Shown one piece after another: positions 1-9,628 of a stretch of 13,130 nt of DNA. This DNA is from Ophiosphaerella korrae (taxonomy: Eukaryota; Ascomycota; Dothideomycetes; Pleosporales; Phaeosphaeriaceae). Both the position numbers and the translations under genes were made by a program. The DNA lies in the NCBI GenBank assembly GCA_028456385.1, contig JALNQF010000830.1, positions 1 through 13,130 of the forward strand, written 5' to 3'. The notes below the pieces were generated by a model. That model did not search any database, was not told the origin of the DNA, and saw only the letters and a program-made list of their open reading frames with translations. Every line of letters starts with the position of its first letter. Position 1 is the first letter of the stretch.

Positions 1-659
1 TTTATTAACTTTAACTAATACTTTATAGAGAGATTTTTAAAGAAGGTACTACTACTTATAAAGCTTATAAGAAAAGATATAATATAAGAATAGAGAGTAG
101 AGTAGAAACAAGCTTATAAGGAACTTAAGTAAGCCTATATTATACTACTAGTTCTAAAGCAATTTTATAGTAATAAGACCCTAGTTATTAAGATAGATAT
201 ATCTAATCTAGCTTATAGAGCAATAGTGCTACAAGAGTATAAAAGGAGATAGTATCTAATTATATACTATTTAGGGAAGTTTATAGAGTAAGAAGAAAGA
301 TACAACGTATATAATAAGGAACTACTTATAATAGTTAATACGCTTAAATATTAAAGAGTATACGCTAAAAGTATAATAGAAGTAATTATTAAGATAGATT
401 ATAAGAACCTAATATACTTTATAACGAGTAAGAAGTTAAAGAATAGGTAGATATAATAGTTAGAACTACTAAGACAGTATAAATTTAAGATCTAGTATAT
501 ACTAGGTAAGGAAAATAGCTAAGTAGACGCGCTTAGCTAAAGATACAATATTATAAGAAAAAGACAAGTAGTAGAAGAAGCTATACTCTAAGATAATAGA
601 CAAGGATACCTAGTACTAAACACACGACTAGTAGAGGAGTAAGAAATTAACAACCTAGT
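1..659 (+). pseudogene. pol: Element B pol, RT tail and RNase H (left part)
   Basis: Frame +1 from the first base reads as the end of a gypsy reverse transcriptase (FINFN*YFIERFLKKV, matching the family's NYYRRFIKDFSK), followed by the linker and RNase H. The first RNase H aspartate survives at 196-198 in the sequence KIDISNLA (family ETDASN). Further on come YNKELLIIV and GKENS*VDALS at about 505-537, the usual end of RNase H. Stops are scattered and are TAA or TAG, mostly where the family has Gln or Trp. The frame stops being B sequence at 659 because element A is inserted there; codon 658-660 is completed by base 7734. Not functional. Confidence 0.88.
655..659. repeat. Target site duplication CTAGT, left copy
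   Basis: CTAGT stands directly before the left LTR of element A and is repeated directly after the right LTR (7729-7733). A 5-bp duplication is normal for Ty3/gypsy integrases and fixes both ends of the element. Confidence 0.88.
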
Positions 660-757
660 TGTAACAGGCCTCTTGTCGTCGACTACAGGTACCTATCTTA
701 GAAGGGTTAGTAGATTATAAAGTAATAACAAAGGCTTGTGTAGAGATCTATAATAAC

Positions 758-766
758 TATAAATAA
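758..766 (-). promoter_or_regulatory. Possible TATA box of the element A LTR
   Basis: In element sense this reads TATTTATAG. The equivalent place in the other two LTRs reads TGTTTATAG (7365-7373) and TATTTATAG (12631-12639). Its conservation in the least mutated copy suggests a core promoter in U3, but TA-rich words are common here, so this is tentative. Confidence 0.35.
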
Positions 767-880
767 TAGAAGATGTTTTGCAACTATCTTATATTAGCGT
801 TCTATAGTTAAAGGATTAAATTACTAATACTATCCTAATAATACGTATTACTACTAACTATATAGTAATAATATCTTAGC

Positions 881-990
881 AGCTTCGTTGCTTTGTATTT
901 ACTAAGATCGCGAATTTATAAATTTGTTATATAATAGCTTTGTAGCTTTGTGTTTACTAAGATCGTAAATTTACAAATCTATTACATATC
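881..990. repeat. Two 55-bp tandem units inside the LTR
   Basis: Units 881-935 and 936-990 both run AGCTT...GCTTTGTNTTTACTAAGATCG...AATTTANAAAT and differ by a few transitions. The same pair is present in the right LTR (about 7489-7598) but not in the related LTR at 12306-12737, which has different sequence there. The array therefore marks a subfamily. Confidence 0.75.
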
Positions 991-1120
991 TATATTATAG
1001 TTAGCTTTCTAATCGAACTTGTTATCTTATAAGTTGTTACCCTACTTATCTTATACTTTGTTAGTAGCTAAGCGTAGACTAATTAGTTCTATCTTAGCTT
1101 CCCTTGTTACTACTATAATA

Positions 1121-1134
1121 CTATTCCCTCTTCT
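1121..1134 (-). other. Polypurine tract of element A
   Basis: In element sense a purine-rich run (AGAAGAGGGAATAG) ends directly at the 3' LTR. This is the position and composition expected of the plus-strand primer in reverse transcription. Element C has the matching tract at 12292-12305. Confidence 0.7.
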
Positions 1135-1418
1135 ACGTAGTCCCTTATTTCTCTATACTAGTACTAAGGTTATTAATCTTATTTCTTTGTTAATCCTTAG
1201 TTCTTTATTACTCTCTATACTATCTTAGTCCTAGCGTAATAAACTTCTCCTTATAGCTTGTATTATTTACAATAGGGTTAAGATATTCTTGTATTATTGT
1301 TATACTAAATTAGGTCTTACTTGTCTTATATCTTTAAAGGATAGTAAACACTATAACGAGTGTATTCTTGCTAATATCTAGTATAAGTATATTTCTTCTA
1401 GAGTTTTGCTTATAGAGT

Positions 1419-1464
1419 GTAAGTATTTAATTTCTATATAGTCTCTTTCTACTAAGTTATACAG
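1419..1464 (+). other. 46-nt spliceosomal intron in the antisense gene of element A
   Basis: It begins GTAAGT, has TACTAAG at 1450-1456 as a possible branch site, and ends ACAG. Removal joins T1418 to GG1465-1466, making a TGG codon, and moves the reading from frame 2 to frame 3, exactly where the readable protein changes frame. Element C has a 46-nt intron at the homologous place (11947-11992) that also creates TGG. Confidence 0.75.
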
Positions 1465-1773
1465 GGCGAGCCGTTAATAAGGCTTAAGCGCAATTGTTAT
1501 TATAGCTTACTACTACTAAAGCTAAGCGCAAGTTAACTTTTTATAAGCTAGTAGAGCTTTATTCCTATATTAAGTGTCTTTAGAAGATAAAGGCTTATAA
1601 TAACGCTAAGTCGTCTAAATAGTCTCGTGCCTTAGAGGCTAAATTAGATTTAGATAATGTAGTAGAGGTTACTCTAGCTCTTATTGTATTAGGCGCTCCT
1701 ATCGCCTCTCTATCTAGCAATAGTATCGTTAGTTTTCTTAACTTGCTACTAGGCGTTCTAGAGGGTTTTAACT

Positions 1774-4700
1774 TTAGAAGTCCTCTAGTTTCTTAGAGTA
1801 ATTAAGGTTATCTTCTAGTTCCTATGTTTCTTCCTATAGTTGTCCTTTTTCGTCTATACCTATCTATTTTACTAGATAGTAGTTCCTACTATTACAGAAC
1901 TAGTATACTAAGATTTCTTTAACTTCCTATTTTTTTTGTTCTCTATACGTATCTACTTTGTACACTAGTAGTTCTACGTTCTATAGTACTGTCTCGAGTA
2001 GTACTACGTAGAAGGTTAGGTATATCTTTATTTTGTTTAGTAGCTTTAATTTAAATATAACTAGCGTAACTTCTTTCTTAATTTTGTATAGTCTTATCTT
2101 AATGTAGTCTAATTTTAAGCTTAGTCTCTTACTCTTAATATTTTTCTATACTAACTATACTTTTTCTCTTTCTCTAAATTAAGGTCCTTCTTTATACTTC
2201 TTGTTATAGTACTTAGCTATACGATTATATAGGAATTCTGCGTCCTATCTTAGTTAATCCTATATATTCTTAAGTCTATTAGCGAAGTTTTCTCCTCTTA
2301 GGGACTAAGATATCTAGTTTCTTAGTGTCTAGTATATATTAGGCTTAAATCTATAGTTTGTAAAAAAGAGCATTACTCCTATTACTATATTCTTTACGCT
2401 GTTGTATGCTAGTTGTGCTATAGGTAGTAGTTATACCTAGTTATTCTAGTTATAATTAAGGTAGCATCTTAGGTATTGTTCTACTATCTAATTTATACGT
2501 TCTAATTATCTATCTATTTATAGGTAGTATGCTGTTAATATTGTATATTTAATTCCTAGTTATACTATTATTGTTCCCTATAGTTTTAATATAAATCTTA
2601 CGTCTCTATCTATAATAATTTTATCTAGTAGTCTATATTAGCTAATTATAGTTCCTAGAACCTAGTAAGCTACAACTTCTATTCTACTTTTTTCCTTATA
2701 TAGTCTAAAGTATAAGTACTTTATAAGTTTGTCTACTATTATTAGGATTCTATTATACTTAACTCCTAATATTAGGTCCTTAGACTTAGGTAATTTCGTG
2801 ATAAAGTCTATTGTAATAATTCCCTATAGTCGTTCTAGTATCTCTATTAGTTGTAGCATTCTATATAGTGCGTATCTATTATATTTATTTCTATAGTATT
2901 CTATATAGTCTTGTAGTACTTCTATTACTAGTTATCTTACCTTTAGGATATAATAGTCTCTTAAGAGTCTATCTAATATCTTATTAATACCTTAGTATCT
3001 ATATACTAGTAGTTTATAGAATTACTATATAAATTCTCTTTAGATCTTTTTTAGAATATATATTCTTCTATAGGCTTATACTAGTCTTTCTTAAGTTTCT
3101 AGTTTTTCTATTTCTTTAGATACTTCTTGCGTTATTTTCTAAATCTATTTATCTAGCTCGCTATTCGTTCTTTTAAGTATTGCGGCTATTTTAGGTATAT
3201 TTAGGACTAAATATCCTTCTTTGTTCTTAATTAGAACTGTACTAGTAGCGCTTACTTCTTCTTATAAGTCTAGTCTTCTACTAAGGGCGTCTATAAATTA
3301 GTTATCTTTCTCTTTTATATATATTATTTCTATATTAAATATTAATAGAAACTCCTACTATCTTGTATAGCGTTGTAATAGTTCTTTATTTATTATAAAT
3401 CCTATAAGGTTCTTATAGTCTATATAGACTTTTATCTAGTATTTTACTCCTTATAAATATACTCTCTATTACTTAAATACTTTGTATATTACTAGTATCT
3501 CTTTATTGTAGATTAGATAGTTAAGCTCTACTAGCTTTATTTTCTTAGAAAAGTATTTAACTAAATACTCCTTGTTAGTTTCTAGATCTTCTTGTATTAG
3601 TACTATTCTATAGACTAAGTTAGACGCGTCTATCTTTACTACTACTAGTAGGTCTAGGTTATATATTCTAATAACTAGGTTTTCTATAAACTTTCTTTTA
3701 ATTTTCTTAAATACTTTATTGCATTCTCTTGTCTACTTAAATAGCGTGTCTTTTTTTATAAGTCTAGTTATTAGTTCTATATCTTCTAACTATCTTATTA
3801 TTAACTTTCTACAAAAGTTAGCTAACCTATAAAATTATTATACCTCTTTTAGGTTTTTTAGTATTAGCTATTTGTTAATTAATCTAATCTTCTCTAGGTT
3901 AATCTTGATTTTTCCTAGTTTAATAATAAATCTAAGGAAGTCTGTTTCCTTTATGTAAAATTCGCATTTTCTTATTTTTAAGAATAGTTTATTTTCTACT
4001 AGTTTCTCTAGTACTTTGTATATATATTGTATATGTTCTTCCTCTATTTCTAAAAATATAAGGATATTATCTAGGTATATAAATGTAAATACGTCTAAGT
4101 ACTCTCTTAGTACTATATTAATCCTTTCTTAGAATGCTACTAGTGCGTTTATTAAGCTAAATAGTATAACTAGATATTTATATAGTCTATACTATATTCT
4201 AAATACTATCTTCTATTTATCTCCTTTTTTAATTCTAATCTAGTAGTACGCGTTCTAAATGTCTAGTTTTGTAAAGATTCTTACTTTTTGTAATCTATCT
4301 TGTATTTCGTCTATTTATAGTAATAGGTATTAGTTCTTATTTATAATTGTGTTAGTTTTCCTAAAATCTACGTAAGGTCTCTTGTTACTTATTCCTTTTT
4401 TATCTACAAATATAAGTCTATACGCTACTAAAGATTTAGATTCCTTTATCTATCTCTTTTTTATTACTTTCTAGATAAATGTTTATTTAATTTTAGATTC
4501 TTCTTCTATTTTCTAGTAGACTAGGCTCTATCTTACGTCTTTACCTTCTACTAGTTCTATTACTAGGTCCTATAGTTAATATTCTAGAAGGTAATCTTTA
4601 GGTTCTATAAGTTATTTTTCCTATTTCTTGTACTCTTTAGGGAATTCTCCTTTATAAGTGCTTATATTAGCTTTTAACGTGTCTATTCTATAGTAGTTAA

Positions 4701-6240
4701 TTTTTCCTATTCTCTAATTAATCTATAAGTTAGTTATTTATAACTATAGTATTCCTAGTATTATATCTTATTTGTTATTAATTGTTGTTATATCTATAAC
4801 TATATTCTTAATTATTATTCCTTCTAGTTTTAATGTAGAGGGAACTGTTTTAAATCTAATAGGTTCTTAGAATAGTTTTCCTTTAATCGTACTTAATTAT
4901 CAAAGATATTTCTTTATTATATACCTTATTCTTTGTATTTCTATAAACTTCTTTAATATAAAGTTTCTTATAGCTCTACTATTAATTATTAATTGTACTT
5001 TTCTTTCTTAGTAAGTACCTATTTTTATAATATATAGGCCTCTTACGCCTTCTAGCTATTCTTACTTAGGCTTTTTTGCAAACTATCTATCTTTCTTAGG
5101 CTATAGGCCTACTTTAAGCTTGTATTCTTTATGTTTTAGGCATTTGTTGTATATATACTTATACTATAGTCCTCTTTAGACGTATTTTTTAGATAGTTTT
5201 AGACTAGGTCTTACTACTACGTATCTATCTTCTAGGATTATTTCCTATCCTTAGATATCTTCTACTAGGATTACTCTTGTATAGTTATAGCCTCTTCTCT
5301 ATATAGGCTATATATTATTATTTACTTTAGAGTTTCTATATATAATATAATTCTTATCTAGGTATAATATCTATAATACTTTAAAGTGTACTAGATGTTT
5401 TAGGTCTATTAGTTTGTTATCCCCTTCCTAGTACTTATCTCTTCTAGGTGTGTCTATTATTAGGATATAGTATACTACTAGTACTCTTAGTATATAGGCT
5501 TTGTTAATCTATCGTATTTTTCTTACAAGGTACTACTATTCTTTTTATATAGGTATTCTTCCTACTATAACTATATATTACTTTATCTATTCTTAAAATA
5601 GTATAAACTTTATTTCTTTAGGATTGCGTTCTTTCTAGTCTTTGTACGCTTTCTCTATACTTATAACTATTAAGTATATTTAAACAAATCTCTATTCTTT
5701 ATCTTGTTCTTCTATATCTATCGTTGTGTAGCTATTATAGCTATATATATCTAGCTAGGTATATTCTATACCTCTTATACTAACTTATCTTTTACTTTCT
5801 TATAGTTCTTTAGAGGAAGCTATAGTAGTCTCTTTATCTAGTGCTCGTTCTTTAGCCTAGATTAATAGGGTCTAGGGTTCTTCTCCTTCTAAATCTTCTA
5901 TTAGTAGGTCTATTATATAGGCTATCTCTTCTAGCTATACTTTTATTCTACTTTCTTTTATTATAGCTACTTTATATCTCTATTTCTATAGGAACTATAC
6001 TACTCTCTATTTACTAGAAAGATATATATAGTAGTTATTGTTGTAATAAAAGGTCTAATAGAGTATTGTATATTGTACTTCTTTACTTCTTACTACCTTT
6101 TTCTAAGGTTTAGCTTATACTTTTAGTGCTTCTTTCTTGTTCTTAGTTGTTTTTAACTAAGTTTCCTTATCTTTTTTTAGGTTCTTACTTCTATAGTCTT
6201 TTATAAAGTATCCTAGTTTCCTATATTTATAGTATACTAT
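1774..6240 (-). pseudogene. pol: Element A pol: protease, RT, RNase H, integrase, chromodomain
   Basis: Continues in the same frame as gag, so gag-pol was probably a single reading frame. Protease: the DSGA site reads NSRA at 4972-4983, with catalytic Asp changed to Asn, and a later DIILG at about 4753-4767. RT: KNRPYVDFRK-type block, FTKLDI, and the catalytic YxDD reading YLDN at 4066-4077 (last Asp lost). RNase H: IDASNL with Asp at 3628-3630 intact. Integrase: zinc-finger His and Cys positions all read Tyr; core begins IDFITKLPKSKDL with Asp at 2806-2808. Chromodomain at about 1775-1900 contains YLVK*IGIDEKG. Dozens of TAA/TAG stops. The end is placed at the stop after the chromodomain (1774-1776), which could itself be a mutated Gln codon. 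Confidence 0.88.
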
Positions 6241-7206
6241 ATCCCTTTTCTTTTGTAATTAGCAGTCTTTTACGTAGTAGCCTTTCTTACTATAGTTAAA
6301 GCACGTAAAGTTTTTATTCTTCTTCCTCTTCTTATCCTTGTTAGCGTCGAGGATTATAGGGTCTCTTTTATCCTAATTCTAGGTGTAACCTCTATACTTA
6401 TTCTTCTTCTATTCTCGAAGATCGTTGTTAATTTGTATTACCTATTATTTTAGAGCTTCTAGTGTTTAGGGTTTTTCTATATAAATTATTTTATATTAGA
6501 TTTTTAAGTTTAGTCCTTATTTAAATTATAATATTAAAGCTAACTTATTCTACTCTATATTTTGCGATAGTTATTTAAACTATAATATATACTCTAGAAT
6601 ACTCTAGCTTTATATAAGCTTTTCTAGCTATTCTTTAGCTTGTTAGGTAACGTCTATATCTCTAAATACTACTCTTATTTGTCTAGTAAAGTATTTATAA
6701 CTTCTAAAGATAGCTCTTGTTTTATCCTTTTAGGTTATTAGAGTATATATTGTATAGTCTATCTAGTAGGGTTTAAACTATCTTATTATATTTTCTTCAA
6801 GATACATTCTAATATATATTACTTTCTTTTCTTCTATATTAAAGTGTAGTACTTGTACGTCTATCTAGAGTTATACTAAGGCTATAAAGGGTTTTAGTTT
6901 TTCCCTTATCTTATTAAACTTCTTAAGGATAGGTATCTTAGGTAGTTTTTTTGTTGCACTTATTTCTAGTCGTTAGGTAATTAATTCTATCTAGTTCTAG
7001 CCTTTAATAATAGCTTTAATTTGTGCTTCGTTCTATTTTAAATAGTCTTATAGTTCCTTGTTCTACGTTTCTAGTGCTTTGATTACTATCTTTATATCCT
7101 CTTTATTGTTAATTAGTTTATTTATACAATCCTTAATTGTTTCCTATATAGTACTATCTAACTTATAACTACTCCTAGAGGCTTTACTTGTTAAGCTTTC
7201 TACTAT
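6241..7206 (-). pseudogene. gag: Element A gag: capsid-like region and CCHC zinc knuckle
   Basis: The start is inferred at ATA 7204-7206 (probably a mutated ATG), about 60 bases inside the 5' LTR; the first residues are VESLTSKASRSSYKLD. A Lys/Glu-rich helical stretch follows, then the retrotransposon gag block from KLKPFIALV (6900) through VLHFNIEEKKVIYI, FKPY and RSYKYFTRQIRVVF to about 6412. The nucleocapsid knuckle is at 6262-6303: CFNYSKKGYYVKDC, that is Cys-x2-Cys-x4-His-x4-Cys with the second Cys and the His changed to Tyr. Gag would bind and package element RNA. No intact frame remains. Confidence 0.85.
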
Positions 7207-7267
7207 CGTATTAGCTAGACTGCGCGCTACTTACGCTTTGCTTCTCGCAATAACTAAATTAGCAAGG

Positions 7268-7728
7268 TGTAATAGGCCTCCTATCGTCGACTATAGGTAC
7301 CTATCTTAGAAGAGTTAGTAGATTATAAGGTAATAACAAAGGCTTGTATAGAGATCTATAATAACTATAAACAATAGAAGATGTTTTACAACTATCTTGT
7401 ATTAGTATTCTATAGTTAAAGGATTGAATTGCTAATACTATCCTAACGATGCGCATTGCTACTAACTATATAGTAATAATATCTTAGCGGCTTCGTTACT
7501 TTATATTTACTAAGATCGCGAATTTACAAATTTATTACATAATAGCTTTATAGCTTTGTGTTTACTAAGATCGTAAATTTACAAATCTATTACGTATTTA
7601 TATTGTAGTTAGCTTCCTAATTAAACTTGTTGTCCTATAAGTTATTACCCTACTTATCCTATACTTCGTTAGTAGCTAAGCGTAGACTAATTAGTTCTAT
7701 CTTAGCTTCTCTTGTTACTACTATAACA
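7268..7728 (-). repeat. 5' LTR of element A
   Basis: 461 bp, starting TGTAATAGGCC and ending ATAACA on the + strand. It aligns over its whole length with 660-1120 and is slightly less mutated in places (for example GATGCGCATTGC versus AATACGTATTAC). Its right end carries the start of the antisense reading frame too, but here that frame runs out into element B. In element sense the bases after the LTR are CCTTGCTAATTTAG; there is no TGG start of a tRNA-type primer binding site. Confidence 0.92.
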
Positions 7729-7733
7729 CTAGT
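7729..7733. repeat. Target site duplication CTAGT, right copy
   Basis: It matches 655-659 and directly follows the ATAACA end of the 5' LTR of element A. Confidence 0.88.
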
Positions 7734-9177
7734 TAGGATTACAAATAAGGTTCTAGAAGAATTATAGGAAGTAATTATATAATAATACTATAATAACTTA
7801 GTATATAAGTACCTAGAGATTGCATAAACTATAGAACTAATCTAGAAGAACTATAGATTTAGTAAGATAAAGGAAAAAGTAACGTAGTTTATTAAGGAAT
7901 GCGTAAATTACTAGAAGAATAAGTACAAGATATATATACCTTATAGAGAAATATAGGTAATTAAGATACTAGAAGAACTATAGATAGACGTTATAATAGA
8001 CTTTATTATAGGACTACTAATATTAAAAGACCTAGTAATAGGAATAGGATATAATATAATAATAGTAATCGTAGACTAATTTACAAAATACGCTAAGATA
8101 GAGAAATTCTAAAGTAACTACATAGTAGATTAGCTAGGATACGTACTACTAGATATACTAATACAAAGATACAAGATACTAAAGAGTATTATTAGCGATA
8201 GAGATAAGCTTTTTACGTCTAATTACTAGATAACGCTACTTATAGTAATAGAGACAAAAAGAAAGCTATTAATAGCCTATTATCTATAGATAGATAGATA
8301 GATAGAATAGACTAATAAGATATTAAAGATATACCTAAGGATTTATAGCAATTAGAAGTAGAATAATTAGGTATTACTATTACCTATAGTATAATTAGTA
8401 TACAATAATAAGTACTTAGAAGTAATAGGTAAAATACTATATTTTGTAAACTATAGGAGACACCCTAATTTATTTAAGAAAATACTACTAAGACTTAAGA
8501 TAGAGGTAGCATTAGTTAGAGTAGAAGATATATAAGAACTCTATAAGGAGATAAGATAAAAACTAGAAAAAGCTTAAAAATAAAGTATTTTATATATTAA
8601 TTAAAAACAAAAAATAGCACCTTAGCTAAAAGAAAGAGATAAAGCGTATCTTTATATAAAGAATCTATAAACAAAGTAACCTAGTAAAGGACTAGATTAT
8701 ATTAAGGTTAGACTATTTTTAGTTAAGGAAGATAATAGGCTAGTAACAAAAACACTAGAACTACCTAAAGATACTAAGGTATACTCTAAGTTCTATATAA
8801 GCCTACTAGAACTAGCTAAACTAAAAACACTAGTATAGTAATAATTCTAATATTAGAAGGAAGAGGACAACAAGTTTAAAGTTAAAGACCTATAAAGATA
8901 TTAAGAAATAGGACGCGACGCCTTCTAAAGTATATAGTTTCTCTAAGAGTAGCTAGTAAAATAGAAAGGCTACCTAGTAAGTAAAAATATATAGGAACCT
9001 AAAGCTAATCTATAGAATTATTAGTAGATACTTAAGAAAGTAAGAAGTAAGTATAATATACTAGGATATATAAGATATACAAAGCTATAGCTAGGATATA
9101 ATAGATATATTAGTAGAAGAAAGTTCTATAATAAACCTAACTACGCAGAGCCTATAAAGCGCCTTTAGTTATAATAA
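7729..9177 (+). pseudogene. pol: Element B pol, integrase and chromodomain (right part)
   Basis: This continues the frame of 1-659. The integrase zinc finger (7780-7930) reads YKYLEIA and then NYRFSKIKEKV and ECVNY*KNKY; most His/Cys ligands are Tyr, the first Cys survives. The catalytic core follows: IDFIIGLL with Asp at 7999-8001, SDRDKLFTSNY with Asp at 8197-8199, and the QTDGQTE block with Glu at 8305-8307, so the DDE triad codons remain. Next are the GPY/F-type region (KGLDYIKVRLFLVKED, then KVYSKFYISLLELA) and a chromodomain at about 8880-9045 (LVK*KGYLVS, *EPKANL). A basic tail ends near TAATAA 9172-9177. Stops are TAA/TAG. The protein is of a different family from that of elements A and C. 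Confidence 0.87.
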
Positions 9178-9613
9178 ATTTGTCTAATAAGCTAATAGTA
9201 GACTAGATAGTAGGGGAAGAAGTAATATTAATAGTAGTAGTAGAATAGTTAAGAACCTACGCTAAGACCTTATTACCTTCCTACTCTAACTCTAACGCTA
9301 GGTATAAGGCCTTATAGCGAGTACGCTCTTTAGTAGATTTTAATATTTTCTTATTGCGTAGTAAATAGGTAATAATAATAGTAAGAAGTTTTTTATTATT
9401 ATTAACTTTTTTATAGAACTCTTTATAAGTTTAATTAAGAGACTCTTAGGTTATACTAATATAGGGACGCCCTATACAAGTATACTTAGTATACTTTAGA
9501 GTAGAATCTAGTATAACAAAATAAAGAATACCTAAGAGAGAATAATATAGATAAAGTATTTTAGAAACATAGTTTATAGTAAAGATTTCTAATAAGAGAT
9601 AAAGTCTATAAGA
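9137..9613 (-). pseudogene. Antisense accessory frame of element B: Cys motif plus coiled coil
   Basis: This lies opposite to pol, in the roughly 440 bases between the pol end and the polypurine tract. Reading from 9613 it gives a hydrophobic/Ser-rich N-terminal part, VILDSTLKYTKYTCIGRPY (a Cys-x2-Cys-x6-Cys pattern with the Cys codons now Tyr), a charged helical region containing YKEFYKKVNNNKKLL and LLRNKKILKSTKERTRYK, then LALELE*EG and a Ser/Thr-rich tail. Stops at 9446, 9431, 9281, 9257, 9203, 9152 and 9137 are all TAA/TAG. The frame may extend beyond 9616 across the polypurine tract into the LTR with one stop. From memory it resembles short fungal hypothetical proteins with a Cys motif followed by a RLLRNKKIL-type helix; I could not search. 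No intron is needed. Function unknown. Confidence 0.62.
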
Positions 9614-9617
9614 CTAT

Positions 9618-9628
9618 AAAGGAGGCGA
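9618..9628 (+). other. Polypurine tract of element B
   Basis: AAAGGAGGCGA directly precedes TATTATAG, which is the RIP form of TGTTACAG. The arrangement matches the tract and LTR start of element C (GAGGAGGAGATAG then TGTTAC). Confidence 0.55.

Larger units (their letters stand above)
660..1120 (-). repeat. 3' LTR of element A
   Basis: 461 bp, same length as the copy at 7268-7728 and differing from it mostly by C/T and G/A changes. On the + strand it begins TGTAACAGGCC and ends ATAATA, the RIP form of the GTAACA seen at 7723-7728. Intact ends would be TGTTAC...GTAACA, as in the less damaged relative at 12306-12737. It carries a 55-bp tandem duplication (881-990) and a TATTTATAG box in element sense (758-766). 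The + strand of its right 108 bases encodes the start of the antisense gene described at 1013-1796. Confidence 0.92.
1013..1796 (+). pseudogene. Antisense accessory gene of element A: Cys motif plus coiled coil, one intron
   Basis: This frame lies opposite to gag-pol, between the end of pol and the 3' LTR, and starts inside the LTR. Exon 1 (1013-1418) reads a Ser/Leu/Pro-rich segment and then a Cys motif, with VKIFLYYCYTKLGLTC followed by HYNEC and a Tyr (originally Cys) eight residues on. Intron 1419-1464 follows. Exon 2 (1465-1793, stop TAG 1794) is rich in Lys, Leu and presumed Gln and contains ALEAKLDLDNV. In-frame stops at 1226, 1232, 1379, 1485, 1503, 1581 and 1620 are all TAA/TAG; wherever element C can be compared in exon 2 they fall on likely Gln codons. 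Element C has the same gene with the same intron. No ATG is visible, so the start is unresolved. Function unknown; Cys-rich plus coiled-coil design suggests nucleic-acid or protein binding (inference). Confidence 0.68.
660..7728 (-). mobile_element. Element A: full-length RIP-degraded Ty3/gypsy chromovirus nested in element B
   Basis: The element is bounded by two 461-bp LTRs and a CTAGT target duplication. It reads right to left: 5' LTR (7268-7728), gag with a CCHC knuckle, protease, RT, RNase H, integrase, chromodomain, an antisense accessory gene, polypurine tract, 3' LTR (660-1120). Total length is 7069 bases. Every motif I placed from gag to chromodomain lies in one minus-strand frame (codon first bases at 7068, 6900, 6303, 5640, 4983, 4767, 4071, 3630, 2808 and 1878 share the same residue modulo 3). 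The damage is therefore almost all substitution rather than indel. It interrupts element B within pol and is the youngest insertion in the window. Confidence 0.92.

Noticed and set aside
1019..1228. 69-codon open frame as a separate gene
   Set aside because: It is only the first part of exon 1 of the antisense gene; the same frame continues past two RIP-type stops into the Cys motif.
1121..7267. Host genes or toxin/effector genes hidden in the AT-rich region
   Set aside because: Apart from the antisense accessory gene (1013-1796), everything readable here is gag-pol of element A; no other frame on either strand gave a recognisable protein.
8284..8309. TAGA microsatellite-like run
   Set aside because: It is the RIP-mutated codons of the integrase QTDGQTE block in the correct frame, not an independent simple repeat.
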